NCBI GenBank assembly: GCA_039621445.1
Contig: CP154955.1
Location: 24,665,385 to 24,729,384 of the forward strand
Length of the DNA stretch: 64,000 nt
Direction of reading: 5' to 3'
Source of the DNA: Euglena gracilis
Lineage: Eukaryota; Euglenida; Euglenophyceae; Euglenales
Shown here: in pieces, positions 22,101 to 31,039 of the stretch
Position numbering within the stretch: position 1 is the stretch's first letter
Layout: each line of letters begins with the position of its first letter
Notes under the pieces: model-generated
What the model saw: only the letters and a program-made list of their open reading frames with translations
Databases searched by the model: none
Told to the model about the DNA's origin: nothing
Made by a program: the position numbers and the translations under genes

Positions 22101-23912
22101 CTTAAATGGCCTAAAATGGCCTCAAATGGGGAAATTTTGGGGCTTGACCATAGGTGCTTGCCAAGGTTGACTGCTTGTTTTTTTTGAAACAAAAAATGTT
22201 TTTTTTTAAATATGTGTTTAAAAAAAGGCAACAAACAAAAGTCTGGAAAAATTTGAAAACGTCACTTTTTGATGAAAAAAAATTACTTTAGACCTTTTTC
22301 CTCAAAAAATGGCCATTAAACTCCCTCAAACCCCCATTTTTCACACCTTCCAAAAAATCAACATTTTCTCAAAATTTTGAATTTGAGAGGTTTTTGAAGC
22401 AAAAAAAAAATGCCATTGAAAACCCAACAAATTTGACAGAAGAAAAGTGTCAGAAAAATTTGATTGTGCCAAAATTTGGTCCACCTTTTTTGACCTTCGT
22501 TATTTTCCACCCCCCCTCCTAAAACTACCAAATTTAACCCTGAAATCTTTGAGTTTTTTTTTTGTCAAAATCAACATTTCTCAAAATTTTAATTTTGAGA
22601 GATTTTGGAAGCAAAAAAATGCCACTGAAAATCCAAAGAATTTCCAAGGGAAAAAATGTCAGTAAAATTTGACTGTTCCAAAATTGGTCCCATTTTTTTG
22701 ACCTGCATTTTTTGACCCCCCTCCTAAAAACTAACAATTTTCATCCCTAAAATTTTGGTGATTTTTTTGGGGGAAAATGTAATTTTCCATCAAAAAACCA
22801 ACCATGCATTTTGGGTTCATTTTTCAACGTAATTTTCAAAAAAATTTCCCCTGCCAAAATCCCCTTTTCCTTAATTTTTGGTCGAAGTGTATGAGGACAG
22901 GATTTTTAAGGTTTTTTTAAGGTCATCACGGGGAAGAAAAACTTCCCTGGGGTGATTTTTTTAAGGTTTCTTAAGGTTTTTTAAGGTTTTTTAAGGCATT
23001 TTGGCAAAAAAAAATTTAAGGTTTTTTAAGGTTTTTTAAGGTTTTTTAAGGCGCCTTAAAAAATAATAATGCCTGGCAGGCACTCCAGGGACCTCTGGAC
23101 CCCCCCTCCCCCCAGGGTTGGTAAAAAACAGCCTTCCCCCCCACCTTTCCCGGCGTTGGTCAAAAGCACCCTGGCTTGGGCACCCCTCCGCAGCGGCGGC
23201 ATCTCCCCCCCGGGTTTTCCTCTGCCAGGGTACCCATCGGTCCCCCCATGGTCTGTGTTGGGTGGGCCTCCCCGCCCGTTGCCCGCAGGGTGGTGTGCGA
23301 CATGTCGGTGTCCCCCCTCAAGTCGCTGGTGGTGCTGCGGGACTGGCTGGACCGCCGCCTGTGTGGTCGCTTCGTCTGGACCCTCAAGATGCAGCCGCTG
23401 CGCAGCTCCGGGCTGTCCAGGCGGTGCCCCCCCCCCCCAAACACCACCGATCAATATGGGGGGAGGGGAGGAAATGGTGGTCCACGAAGTGCATGCGTAC
23501 TCATTCAGGTGCAGTTTTTTTTGTTGAAAAAGTTCAGATATTTTTACTCCCTTTAATAGACAGTTCTTACGAAGTTTAAGAGACCACACCATCACCCCAT
23601 CACCACCATCGAGCACAAAACACAGCAAAACCACACACCCAAAAACAGTCGGCTGTCGTGTGTAATTGCACACGATGGCATCATTTGCCATGCGCATGAT
23701 TGCATCGGCGCCAATGCGCCCTCCCAGACCACCCCCCGTGTCTGGGTCCCCCCCTGCGGCGGACGTACCTGGCGGTGGCAGCCGCCATCCCCCAGGCCCT
23801 GGCAGGCGTGCCGGGGCTGCGGTACAGCGTGCGCCACTTGCCCCTGTCGGGGGCAGAGCTCGTGCTGCTCGGCGGGCTTGACCCCGAGGCCACCCCGGCT
23901 GCCGCCCCCTGA
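16183..23912 (+). CDS. rlmM: RlmM-type rRNA 2'-O-ribose methyltransferase
   Basis: SAM-dependent methyltransferase of the family of bacterial 23S rRNA C2498 methyltransferase. Exons: 16183-16360, 16599-about 16804, 17094-17267, 17497-17525, about 17595-17621, 17988-18194, 18562-18722, 23289-23414, 23762-23912 (stop TGA), about 420 residues. The N-terminal domain has TLWLCKPGHEARVTDELAAA, then DGDTL joined to IEVEASDQE. The catalytic part has FPSRAYLKLQQALLLFG, VDLGAFPGSWSLLLARMGA (SAM loop, rebuilt across an intron), VNWVVCDMSVSP, GRFVWTLKM and GAELVLLGG. The K-D-K-E tetrad of this fold is visible as K of AYLKL, D of VVCDM, K of TLKM, E of GAEL. The ATG at 16183 is the only in-frame one; the leader [20 protein letters not shown] is Arg-rich without acids, so organelle import is plausible. 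The joins at 17525 and 17595 do not phase, so an exon is unresolved. Substrate is inferred from family only. Confidence 0.85.
18195..18561 (+). other. nonconventional intron with CAC/GTG pair in the SAM-binding loop
   Basis: The upstream exon ends GTG-GAC-CTC and the intron starts TGCCACCC, so CAC occupies +4 to +6. It ends GTGCGGCC, so GTG occupies -8 to -6, and the next exon starts GGG-GCG-TTC. CAC and GTG are complementary, replacing the usual CAG/CTG. The join gives VDLGAFPGSW, the SAM motif expected of this family. The only in-phase GT-AG alternative I found (donor GTCATA at about 18214, acceptor GAG at 18553) would insert extra residues in that motif. 367 bases. Confidence 0.8.
18723..19490. 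repeat. GTGTGG minisatellite, left block, in methyltransferase intron
   Basis: Tandem GTGTGG with GT and GGGT variants, starting directly at the 5' splice site: the exon ends TG at 18722 and the donor GTGTGTG is the repeat itself. A recurring marker TTTATGGGTGTGTGTGTG (near 19299 and 19424) shows a higher-order period. The last 30 bases flip to the complementary CACCCACC sense. Frames through it encode only C/V/G/W polymers and are not genes. Confidence 0.95.
19504..20011. mobile_element. TIR element, family A (copy 3), inserted in the minisatellite
   Basis: The ends are a perfect 16-base inverted pair: CAGGGAATTTCTTAAG and CTTAAGAAATTCCCTG. Flanks are GATGGGTG (19496-19503) and GGTGGGTG (20012-20019), 8 bp with one change. 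The body carries all family A blocks including the CGACCCAGCCCAGCCCAGCC segment. It splits the GTGTGG array, so it inserted after the array existed. 508 bases, no ORF. Confidence 0.9.
20012..20966. repeat. GTGTGG minisatellite, right block
   Basis: Continuation of the left array with the same TTTATGGGTG marker near 20231, 20377 and 20601 and local G-run expansions. The array ends near 20970 at GTGGGCGTGGGTGGGCC. Together the two blocks span about 1.7 kb without the inserted element. On the G strand it is rich in potential G-quadruplex and Z-DNA sequence. Confidence 0.95.
21405..23090. repeat. long inverted-end element within the same intron
   Basis: At the left, GGCATTATTTTTTTTTAAGG follows GGCAGGCACCA; at the right, CGCCTTAAAAAATAATAATG precedes CCTGGCAGGCACTCC, an inverted counterpart. 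Inside are repeated TTTTTTAAGG words (21440-21540, 22905-23050) and AT-rich DNA with no coding block. It looks like a 1.7 kb noncoding inverted-repeat element or a decayed large transposon. I found no clear target duplication. Confidence 0.5.
23415..23761 (+). other. nonconventional intron, CAG/CTG, methyltransferase
   Basis: The intron starts GTCCAG (CAG at +4 to +6) and ends CTGCGGCG (CTG at -8 to -6). It joins RSSGL to TYLAVAAAIPQALAGV in phase, giving the C-terminal helix and the GAELVLLG strand of the methyltransferase. It also starts with GT by chance but ends CG, so it is not GT-AG. 347 bases. Confidence 0.75.
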
Positions 23913-25834
23913 CCTTGTCTTCCGCCGCGGGACCGCAGCCACGCCCAGGAACGCTGGACCCCCCCGCTGCAGCCCGGCAAACTTCTGTTGCCACCGTTTT
24001 TGACAAGGGCTGCACCGCCCAGCGTGCTCTACTAGGTACTACTCCTAGGTCAAGTGCAAACCTGTAATCGATCCCTCGCGTTGTCGTGGCCACAGCTTCC
24101 GTTGGCTGTGGCGCCCAACGACTGCTTCACATTTAGCCACAAAGTCAAAGATACTCGCGAGGCCCCAAATTTTCAGATTTTCAACAAAAACTCAGAATTA
24201 ACCAGGTTTTGCTGAGCTGTTGACCTGCCTGATGGTGCCAGGCAGCCCAGCCTGGCACGGGCGCGCAGCTGGCCCTGGACGTCCACATGGGGGGGATGGA
24301 CGGTCCTCGGGGCTTTATTTTAGGTCCCCATTGCTATCCTTTCATTCCCCACATTTTGTACTTATTTTCATTTTTTTTCGATTTTTAACCCTCAAATGTC
24401 CTCAAAAACGGTTGACCTAGCTCCATCCATCAAAATGTCGAAAATGCAAAAATGTTTTAGAAAATTTTGTTTTTCATCGACCCAGCCCAGCCCAGCCCCC
24501 TCCAGCCCCCTCCAGCCCTGGACCCCCCTCCCCCGGGGGGGTCCAGCCGGCAGCTCATTTCCGTCCAGCAGCCTTTTTGCCAGCCGGAGGCTGGACCAGG
24601 CTTGCGCTTAGTCGGGCCCCTCCCCCCCCCCCCCGGTCGGTAAGCACAAGCATGGGCTGGACCCCCCGGGGGGGGGGGTCCTTAAGAAAACACCTGGTTG
24701 GGAGAAAAAAGTAAACCATGGTTGGACAGAGCATTCCAAGGGCTTTCTTTTTTTGGCCTCCACATATTTCCTTTGTTTTTGCTTCATTGTCGAGATATTT
24801 TGAAAAAAAATTGATTTCTGTTCGGAAAACCGCCTCCCCCCAAAAAATACCCCAAAAGGGCCGTTTTGGCCACACAAAAAAACGAGCCGGAACACGGGCC
24901 AGGTGTTTCGGCGGCCAAAATGGCTTCCGGGTGGCAATAGAGGGTCTGGTCTCTTGGGGCACATTTTGTCTGGCAGACAATTTCTGAATAATGTGTTTTT
25001 TTTGAGATGTTTTTCTTTTTAATTTTTTTGACCGAATATCCCATCATCCCTGCGAAACTCAAAACTGGGGCTAACCTTACCCAGTTGGACCCCTTGTCCG
25101 CTGAATAGCTCGGGCCTGGCGGTGAGTTGGGGGGTCACAATGGAGGTGATTCTGAAAACCGGGATACACTTGCTCGCAACTGAAAAACCTTCCAGGAACG
25201 GGTCTGGGGTCATGGTGATAATCCGTCATTCTCATGACCTACCCAGGAGTGGGGGGGTTCTACCCCCTTTCCACGGTGGTAGCTTCGCTCTTACTCCAGA
25301 GAGGATAAGTAATGGCTAAATCGAGTAAAGGCAAACAGGAGAGGACAGACGACCGCCCCCCTAATTCTCGCCCTCACACTTTCAATGGCAAATCATTCAT
25401 GCTCATGTGCGCGTGCATTTTTTTTTCAATTCCACCCGTTTTGCACGGCAAGAGAGTGCAACAAAAAAAAGTATTACAGATATCGGCTTCTGCTGTTCTC
25501 ACCTGTGTGATGGATTTGCATTTGTGTCTGTGTTGTTTGGGTATTTGGTAAGCATTAAGGAGGCCGCGTCGTCGTTCTAAACAAGCCAGTCCACCGCCGA
25601 ACCTTCTTTCAGGCCCTTGCCCGCGCATGGAGAAGGCATCACCAGCGTGGATCGTCCGGGCAGAGCTGTATGGGAATGTCGCAAACCCTAATGGTGGTGG
25701 TTGGGGGGGTCCGCCCCCCCTGCTGTATTTCCGGGGCCCTGGTTTTTTAGGTTAAATTTTCTTTCTTAGGGAATTTTTTCCAGCAAGGGTGGCGGGGTCG
25801 ACACCCCCCCCCCCCACCATGCCTTCCTGTGCAG
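23913..25834. other. noncoding downstream of the methyltransferase, with possible small exon
   Basis: Mostly AT-rich. A block at about 25613-25690 follows TTTCAG and reads PLPAHGEGITSVDRPGRAVW in one frame, which looks coding-like and may be an exon of the membrane-protein gene that follows. Nothing else is supported. Confidence 0.35.
24415..24696. mobile_element. partial family A element (3' part)
   Basis: Contains the family blocks CTCCATCCATCAAAATGTCG, CGACCCAGCCCAGCCCAGCC and CAGCCTTTTTGCCAGCCGGA, and a right end CCTTAAGAAAACACCTG. No matching left end or duplication is visible close by, although CCAGGTTTTGCTGAG at 24202 is a weak candidate. Treated as 5'-truncated or rearranged. Confidence 0.65.
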
Positions 25835-27026
25835 CGCTGTATCCGGGGGGTCGTCGTGGTGGCCTCCCTCGCCGTAGCGGTGCGCGTCGTCCAGCACCTG
25901 CGCCACAAACCACCCGGCCGAGGCGTGGTGGACGACGCCGGGCGGATTTTTTATTATTATTTGACCCAGTTTGGCGGGGACCCGGTGCAGGCGCGACCCT
26001 CTCCTCCGACCAGGATTCACATTCAGCCTTGGCGGTGTATGTCCCACAACTGGCATCCACTTTTCGGTTTTGACCAAATTGGCAATGTTCCTGCTGATTG
26101 TTGTGAGGCTTTTTTTATTTTGCATTTATTTTGAGTTCTGCTGGAATCTTGAGCTATGTTTTTTCTTTGAAGCAATTTTGAGTTTTTTTATCTGTTTTTT
26201 TGTCACCTTTTTTCATTAAACTGCATTTAGAAAGGTGTTTTTTTATTTTTCATTGCCGGCCTCACAAAATTAATACATTGAATTTCATTTTTTTGCAATT
26301 TTTTATTGCATTTTTTTGTGCATTGCTTCATTAAGGGCCTTGCAGGGGGTAACTGAAGGTGTGTAAGATTTAAAATTGAGAAGGATGTAATTGGGTGAAC
26401 AAACCACTCCAAGTTTTTCTTTCTATTTTTGGGCGAGACCTCAAGTTTTTTCGCCAATTTTTTTGGATAAAAGCAGCATTTTTTTCATGGTTGTTTAATG
26501 CAATTAGTGCCAGAGGTGATTCCTAATTTGAGGTTTGAAATTAATTTATTGTGTTGATAACTCCTAATTCAATTCCAAAATCCAGGTTGGTCAAACACAA
26601 CTTTGCTTTCGACTTTCCCAACTTTGCACCTTTCATCTCCACATTTTTACGTTCTTGGGATGCCCTCCGATTGTTTCCCTGGGTTCCTGGGTTGGGGCCC
26701 GGAGCCTCCAAATATTTTTGCACCGGTTTGGCGGCGACCACCAATTTTCTCCCAGTTTGTTATTTTCCTCCGCCAAGTTTTTCTTCGCAGCCCAATCCGT
26801 ACAATGTGTGCCCCCCCCCCCCCAACGGATGTCCCCAGCTGGGGACTCGGGGACGTACGGGACAAAGCCCAGCCCCCCCCCCCGGGCCCCCCCGGCCCAT
26901 CCCCGCCCCGCGGCCAACCCCTTCGCAGCGGACACCCGCCGGCCGCCGGAGCCGCTGCCCGAGACCGAGGCCGCATGGGAGGAGCTGGAGCGGCGGGGCC
27001 AGGGGGCGGCCTGCCCCCCCGCAGAG
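25835..27026 (+). CDS. membrane-protein gene fragment (TM exon and proline-rich tail exon)
   Basis: Exon about 25835-25945 follows TGTGCAG and reads RCIRGVVVVASLAVAVRVV then QHLRHKPPGRGVVDDAG, a hydrophobic segment followed by basic residues as in a single-pass membrane anchor. Exon 26839-27026 follows CCCCAG and ends at GAG before GTCCTG; it reads GDSGTYGTKPSPPPRAPPAH, PANPFAADTRRPPEPL and PETEAAWEELERRGQGAAC, a proline-rich acidic cytoplasmic-type tail. Organisation mirrors the 9824-11279 exons. No start, ectodomain or stop assigned. The minus strand of the first exon is also open, so strand is inferred from the second exon and splice sites. Confidence 0.45.
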
Positions 27027-27177
27027 GTCCTGGGCCGGTGTTTTGGTGGGGTTGCTTTTCCCCAATGAGAAGCCTTTGGGGTTGGGTGAGTGCGTGCCAC
27101 ACTGCCGGACGGGATCCGCATCCCCCTCCCCGGACTAAATCTGACGGCATGGCTGACCCCAGGGAGGGGGGGTAACA

Positions 27178-27490
27178 GTAGGAGGAGGTTCGAGCTCGAA
27201 CGTTCGAGCTCGAACCTCCTCGAACGTTTTTGAGCCCCCCCCCCCTCTTCGAAGGGGGGGGGCTTAAAATCCTCCTCGAACGACCTCGAACGACATTCGA
27301 GGAGGATTTTGATCCTCCTCGAACGACCTCGAACGACGTTCGAGGAGGATTTTGATCCTCCTCGAACGACCTCGAACGACATTCGAGGAGGATTTCGATC
27401 CTCCTCGAACGACGTTCGAGGAGGATTTTGATCCTCCTCGAACGACCTCGAACGATGTTCGAGGAGGATCTCGATCCTCCTCCTACGTAC
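27178..27490. repeat. palindromic 43-bp satellite array 1
   Basis: Tandem 43-base monomers each made of TCCTCCTCGAACG, a short spacer ACCTCGAACGA, and CGTTCGAGGAGGA, so every monomer is a hairpin. The array starts AGTAGGAGGAGG and ends CCTCCTCCTACGTACATGCA. Open frames through it encode repetitive SRSFEEDQNPPRTS-like strings on either strand and are not genes. Confidence 0.95.
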
Positions 27491-27783
27491 ATGCATTCAA
27501 GTTTCAGTTGCAGGTTTTTTTGGGGTTTGTTAGCATGGTTCATTGCTCTTGATTCTGCTTGTTTGTTTTTTTCTTACGCAGGAATGTACTTGTTCATAAA
27601 TATTTTTAATGAATGACATTTGAGAAGGATATTGAGGAGGAAACCACTTGTTCATAAATATTTTTGTTCAAAAATTTTCTTATACCGAGAGAATTTCTGA
27701 GGTTATTGGAAGGAATAGGGTTAGGGTTACAATTTCATCCCCAATGGTTGTAACCATCCCGCTCATCGTTGCTATGTTTCCCT

Positions 27784-27936
27784 CTACAGGGTACACAGCG
27801 AACCCAAAGAGTCGCCCAACTAGGGTTAAAAACATGGGGGGACCCGAGCGAGGCGCCGAAGGCGCCGAGCGAGGGTCCCCCCATGTGTATTAACCCTAGT
27901 TGGGCGATTCTTTGGGGTAGCTGGTACCCTGTAGGG
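27784..27936. repeat. long perfect-type inverted repeat (hairpin), arms about 75 bases
   Basis: CTACAGGGTACACAGCGAAC at 27784 through CCGAGCGAGGCGCC is mirrored by GGCGCCGAGCGAGGGTCC through GGTACCCTGTAG at 27936, with few mismatches and the centre GGCGCCGAAGGCGCC. The arms include AACTAGGGTT / AACCCTAGTT, close to the telomere unit. Parts of each arm recur at 38.1-40.6 kb. Confidence 0.85.
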
Positions 27937-28014
27937 GGAAATTTTCCACGCGTTTTAAAAGAAACATATTTTTTCTTACGCAAGAATACACTCATTTATT
28001 CAAAAATATTCCCT

Positions 28015-28515
28015 GAACTACATTCGAGGAGGATATTGAACTCCTCCTCGAACGACCTCGAACGACGTTCAAGGAGGATTTTGATCCTCCTCGAACGACC
28101 TCGAACGACATTCGAGGAGGATTTTGATCCTCCTTGAACGACCTCGAACAACGTTCGAGGAGGATTTTGATCCTCCTCGAACGACCTCGAATGACGTTCG
28201 AGGAGGATTTTGATCCTCCTCGAACAACCTCGAACGACGTTCGAGGAGGATTTTGATCCTCCTCGAACAACCTCGAACGACATTCGAGGAGGATTTTGAT
28301 CCTCCTTGAACGACCTCGAACAACGTTCGAGGAGGATTTTGATCCTCCTCGAACGACCTCGAACGACGTTCGAGGAGGATTTTGATCCTCCTCGAACAAC
28401 CTCGAACGACGTTCGAGGAGGATTTTGATCCTCCTCCAACGACCTCGAACGACATTCGAGGAGGATCTCGAACCAGCTCGAACGTCGTTCGAGGAGGATC
28501 GAGATCCTCCTACTA
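28015..28515. repeat. palindromic 43-bp satellite array 2
   Basis: Roughly eleven monomers of the same 43-base hairpin unit, alternating GACGTTCGAGG and GACATTCGAGG variants; the variants form a loose higher-order pattern of several monomers. It ends CCTCCTACTACTGTCCATCC followed by CACTACCGTAACCCTCCC, the boundary also seen at the end of array 4. Confidence 0.95.
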
Positions 28516-29109
28516 CTGTCCATCCCACTACCGTAACCCTCCCCCAGGGAGGGGGGGACGCGACCACTGTGATACATTTTGCTTGGGCTGCAACGGACAA
28601 AAAATTTTTTCTTCGCCGCGGCACAAGCGCCGCGGCGCGCCAACAGCGAATATGCGACATTTTTCACCAAAACGGGCCCCTGATGTCAGATGACAACTTC
28701 CAGTGACGCCAACAACCAGCCCCCCTTCGCCGCTTGTCTGCACAGTGTCCCGTCATTCCAGGGGCCTCCTGCCGGCCGCCTGCCTCGGGGGGAGGCCCCA
28801 GGCCACCCCCTGCCCCCAAGCAGCGTACCGTGAAGAACATCTACCGGCCCTCCAGACGGGCCCCCCCGGGGGGCCGAGGGCACGACCAAATGACCGTTGG
28901 TTTTGGGCCGGGGGAAGGGGGGGCGCCCAAACCGCGATTTTGGGAGCCCCGGCTGAGGCGCGAACCGTTTCCCCGGGGCCTTTTTTTTTTGGAGGCGGGC
29001 CGGAACCCTCTGACGCGGGGGTGCGAGGCCGGCCGGGGCCAGCCGGGGCAGGGCAGGGTTGGACAAGAGGAGGGTGTACGGGGTGGAGGTGGGGGTCCGC
29101 CCCCCCCAC

Positions 29110-30966
29110 CGGCCCATTCCGAACCCCGGGGCCGGCCCGGGGGCCCCCGCGGCCAAGGTGCCGGCGGGGCTGGACGCCATCGTCATCGGCAGCGGCATCG
29201 GCGGGCTGGCCACCGCCGCCCTGCTGGCCCGGGCCGGGCACACAGTGCTGGTGCTGGAGCAGCACGACCAGGCGGGCGGCTGCTGCCACTCCTTCCGCCC
29301 CCACGCCGGCGCTGGGCCGGGGAGTGGTGGACAGCGCCCAAAAAGCACTCCAAGTGCCGCGTTTTGGTGTGTTTCAGTCATCCAAGTGTTCAAGTGTTGG
29401 TGTTGCACGCATCACTCCTGACCATGGTCTGTTCTTCTGGCCATCTCAGCTTGGCCTGTGCCGTCTCATATTGACCCTGCGACCTGTGAGAAAAATGTGA
29501 AGCGGCTGCTGTTGTCCAGGTTGTGTCTGCGCCGGCGTGCCCGCCCGACAAGGGCTTCAAGTTCGACCCAGGCATCCACTATGTCGGGGATCTGGATGAG
29601 CGGGCCGTGACCAGGGGTTTTCTTAAGCCGGAGGAGACCCCACCTCAGAGGGGGCCGGTCCAGCCAGCCAGCACCCTATTTTTCCAGTCAGCTGGGCTGC
29701 GGACCCCCCCCCATGGGGAGTTCGCTGAAGTAAGGTGTGGGCTGAACCCCCAAAAAATCGGTGCAAAGCACTGATATTTTCTTTTGAAAAATGGGGTCCA
29801 AAACGGCTAAAGAGTGACGTTTTTGGGGGTGTTTGGATTTCTCCTCCATATTTTGGCTGAAAAAAAAATGCCAACCCGATTTTGTGCTTTTTTTGCCTGT
29901 GTTTGGGATTCAGCCAGCACCTTTTTCCAGCCGGCCCCTCGGGACCCCCCCCCCCCCCGGGGTCCTTAAGAAAACCCTGGTCGTGACGGGCTTCCTCGTG
30001 CACCAGCTGACGGAGGGGCAGCTGCAGTAATCGGGGCTGGCCGGGAATTCCGGAAGCCCGATGGGTGATGGATGGGTGGTCGGTGTGGGAAGGGGGCTCG
30101 ATCAACCCCATTCCTGATCCTTCAGCGCCATTTGTGAATAGTTCGGCGTTGGGGAAGGGGGTGGCCACTTCCCGGGGCGGGGAGAGTGGAAGGACCGGCC
30201 CCGGCAGCGGGCGTCGCTGGAGGAGGAGTACGACGTGGTGCTGCTGCAGCGGTCGGACGGGTCGGTGCGCCGGGTCCCCATCACGGCGAGGCGACGCAAC
30301 GGACAGGGCTTCGCTTGCGTTGGGGGGGGGGACCTGAGGATTCTTCCGCTCTTCTCATTGCTTGATCAGGGTGTCATGAATGGTACCCAAAGGAGAAGTG
30401 GCAGGTCTTTGCAAATTACCTGTTCCACGCTGGACAAATATACCCCGCAAGGCACAGCACGCCGAAAACAGGCTGTCAGAAAACAGGGAAAATTGCCCTA
30501 ATTAGGTGACTATGTTTTCAGCCAGAAGTTTGAGGAGAACCCCCCCCCCCAAAATAGCCACCAAGTAGCCATTTTTGTAAGTAGCTGATTTTGGGCCATT
30601 TTTGACCCCCCCTTCCAAAAAATTTTCGCTCCAGCCCGGTTTCACCAGGCCACAAAAACTTTGTGTCCATTCGCCCCCGGGGGTGCATTGAGTGTTACAC
30701 AGTGCACATGTTGACGACAACGTGGTCACCTCCCATGGTGGTAAACAGCCACTGACCTCGGGACACACATGCCTCTTTCGGACGCGCTTCCAGTGACCGA
30801 GCCCCTGCTATGGAAGTGCTGGCAGAGCATTTCCCCGCTGAGACGGAAGCGCTGCAGAAGTGGCAGAAGGCTCTCGCCCAGGCAGCGGCCAGTCTGCCAG
30901 GTTCTGTGGATGTGCCCCAATGTTTGAGCACCAGAGAGCCAGTGTGTAGTGTGTGTGTGTGTGTGT

Positions 30967-31039
<73 letters not shown>

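Noticed and set aside
27178-28515. CRISPR-like regular repeats
   Set aside because: No unique spacers; the 43-base unit is a contiguous tandem hairpin satellite in a eukaryotic genome.
27992-28670. Minus-strand ORFs of about 220 residues with repeated RSRSFEEDQNPPRTS-like units
   Set aside because: Translation of the palindromic 43-base satellite. Because monomers are nearly palindromic, both strands are open; no start context or domain.
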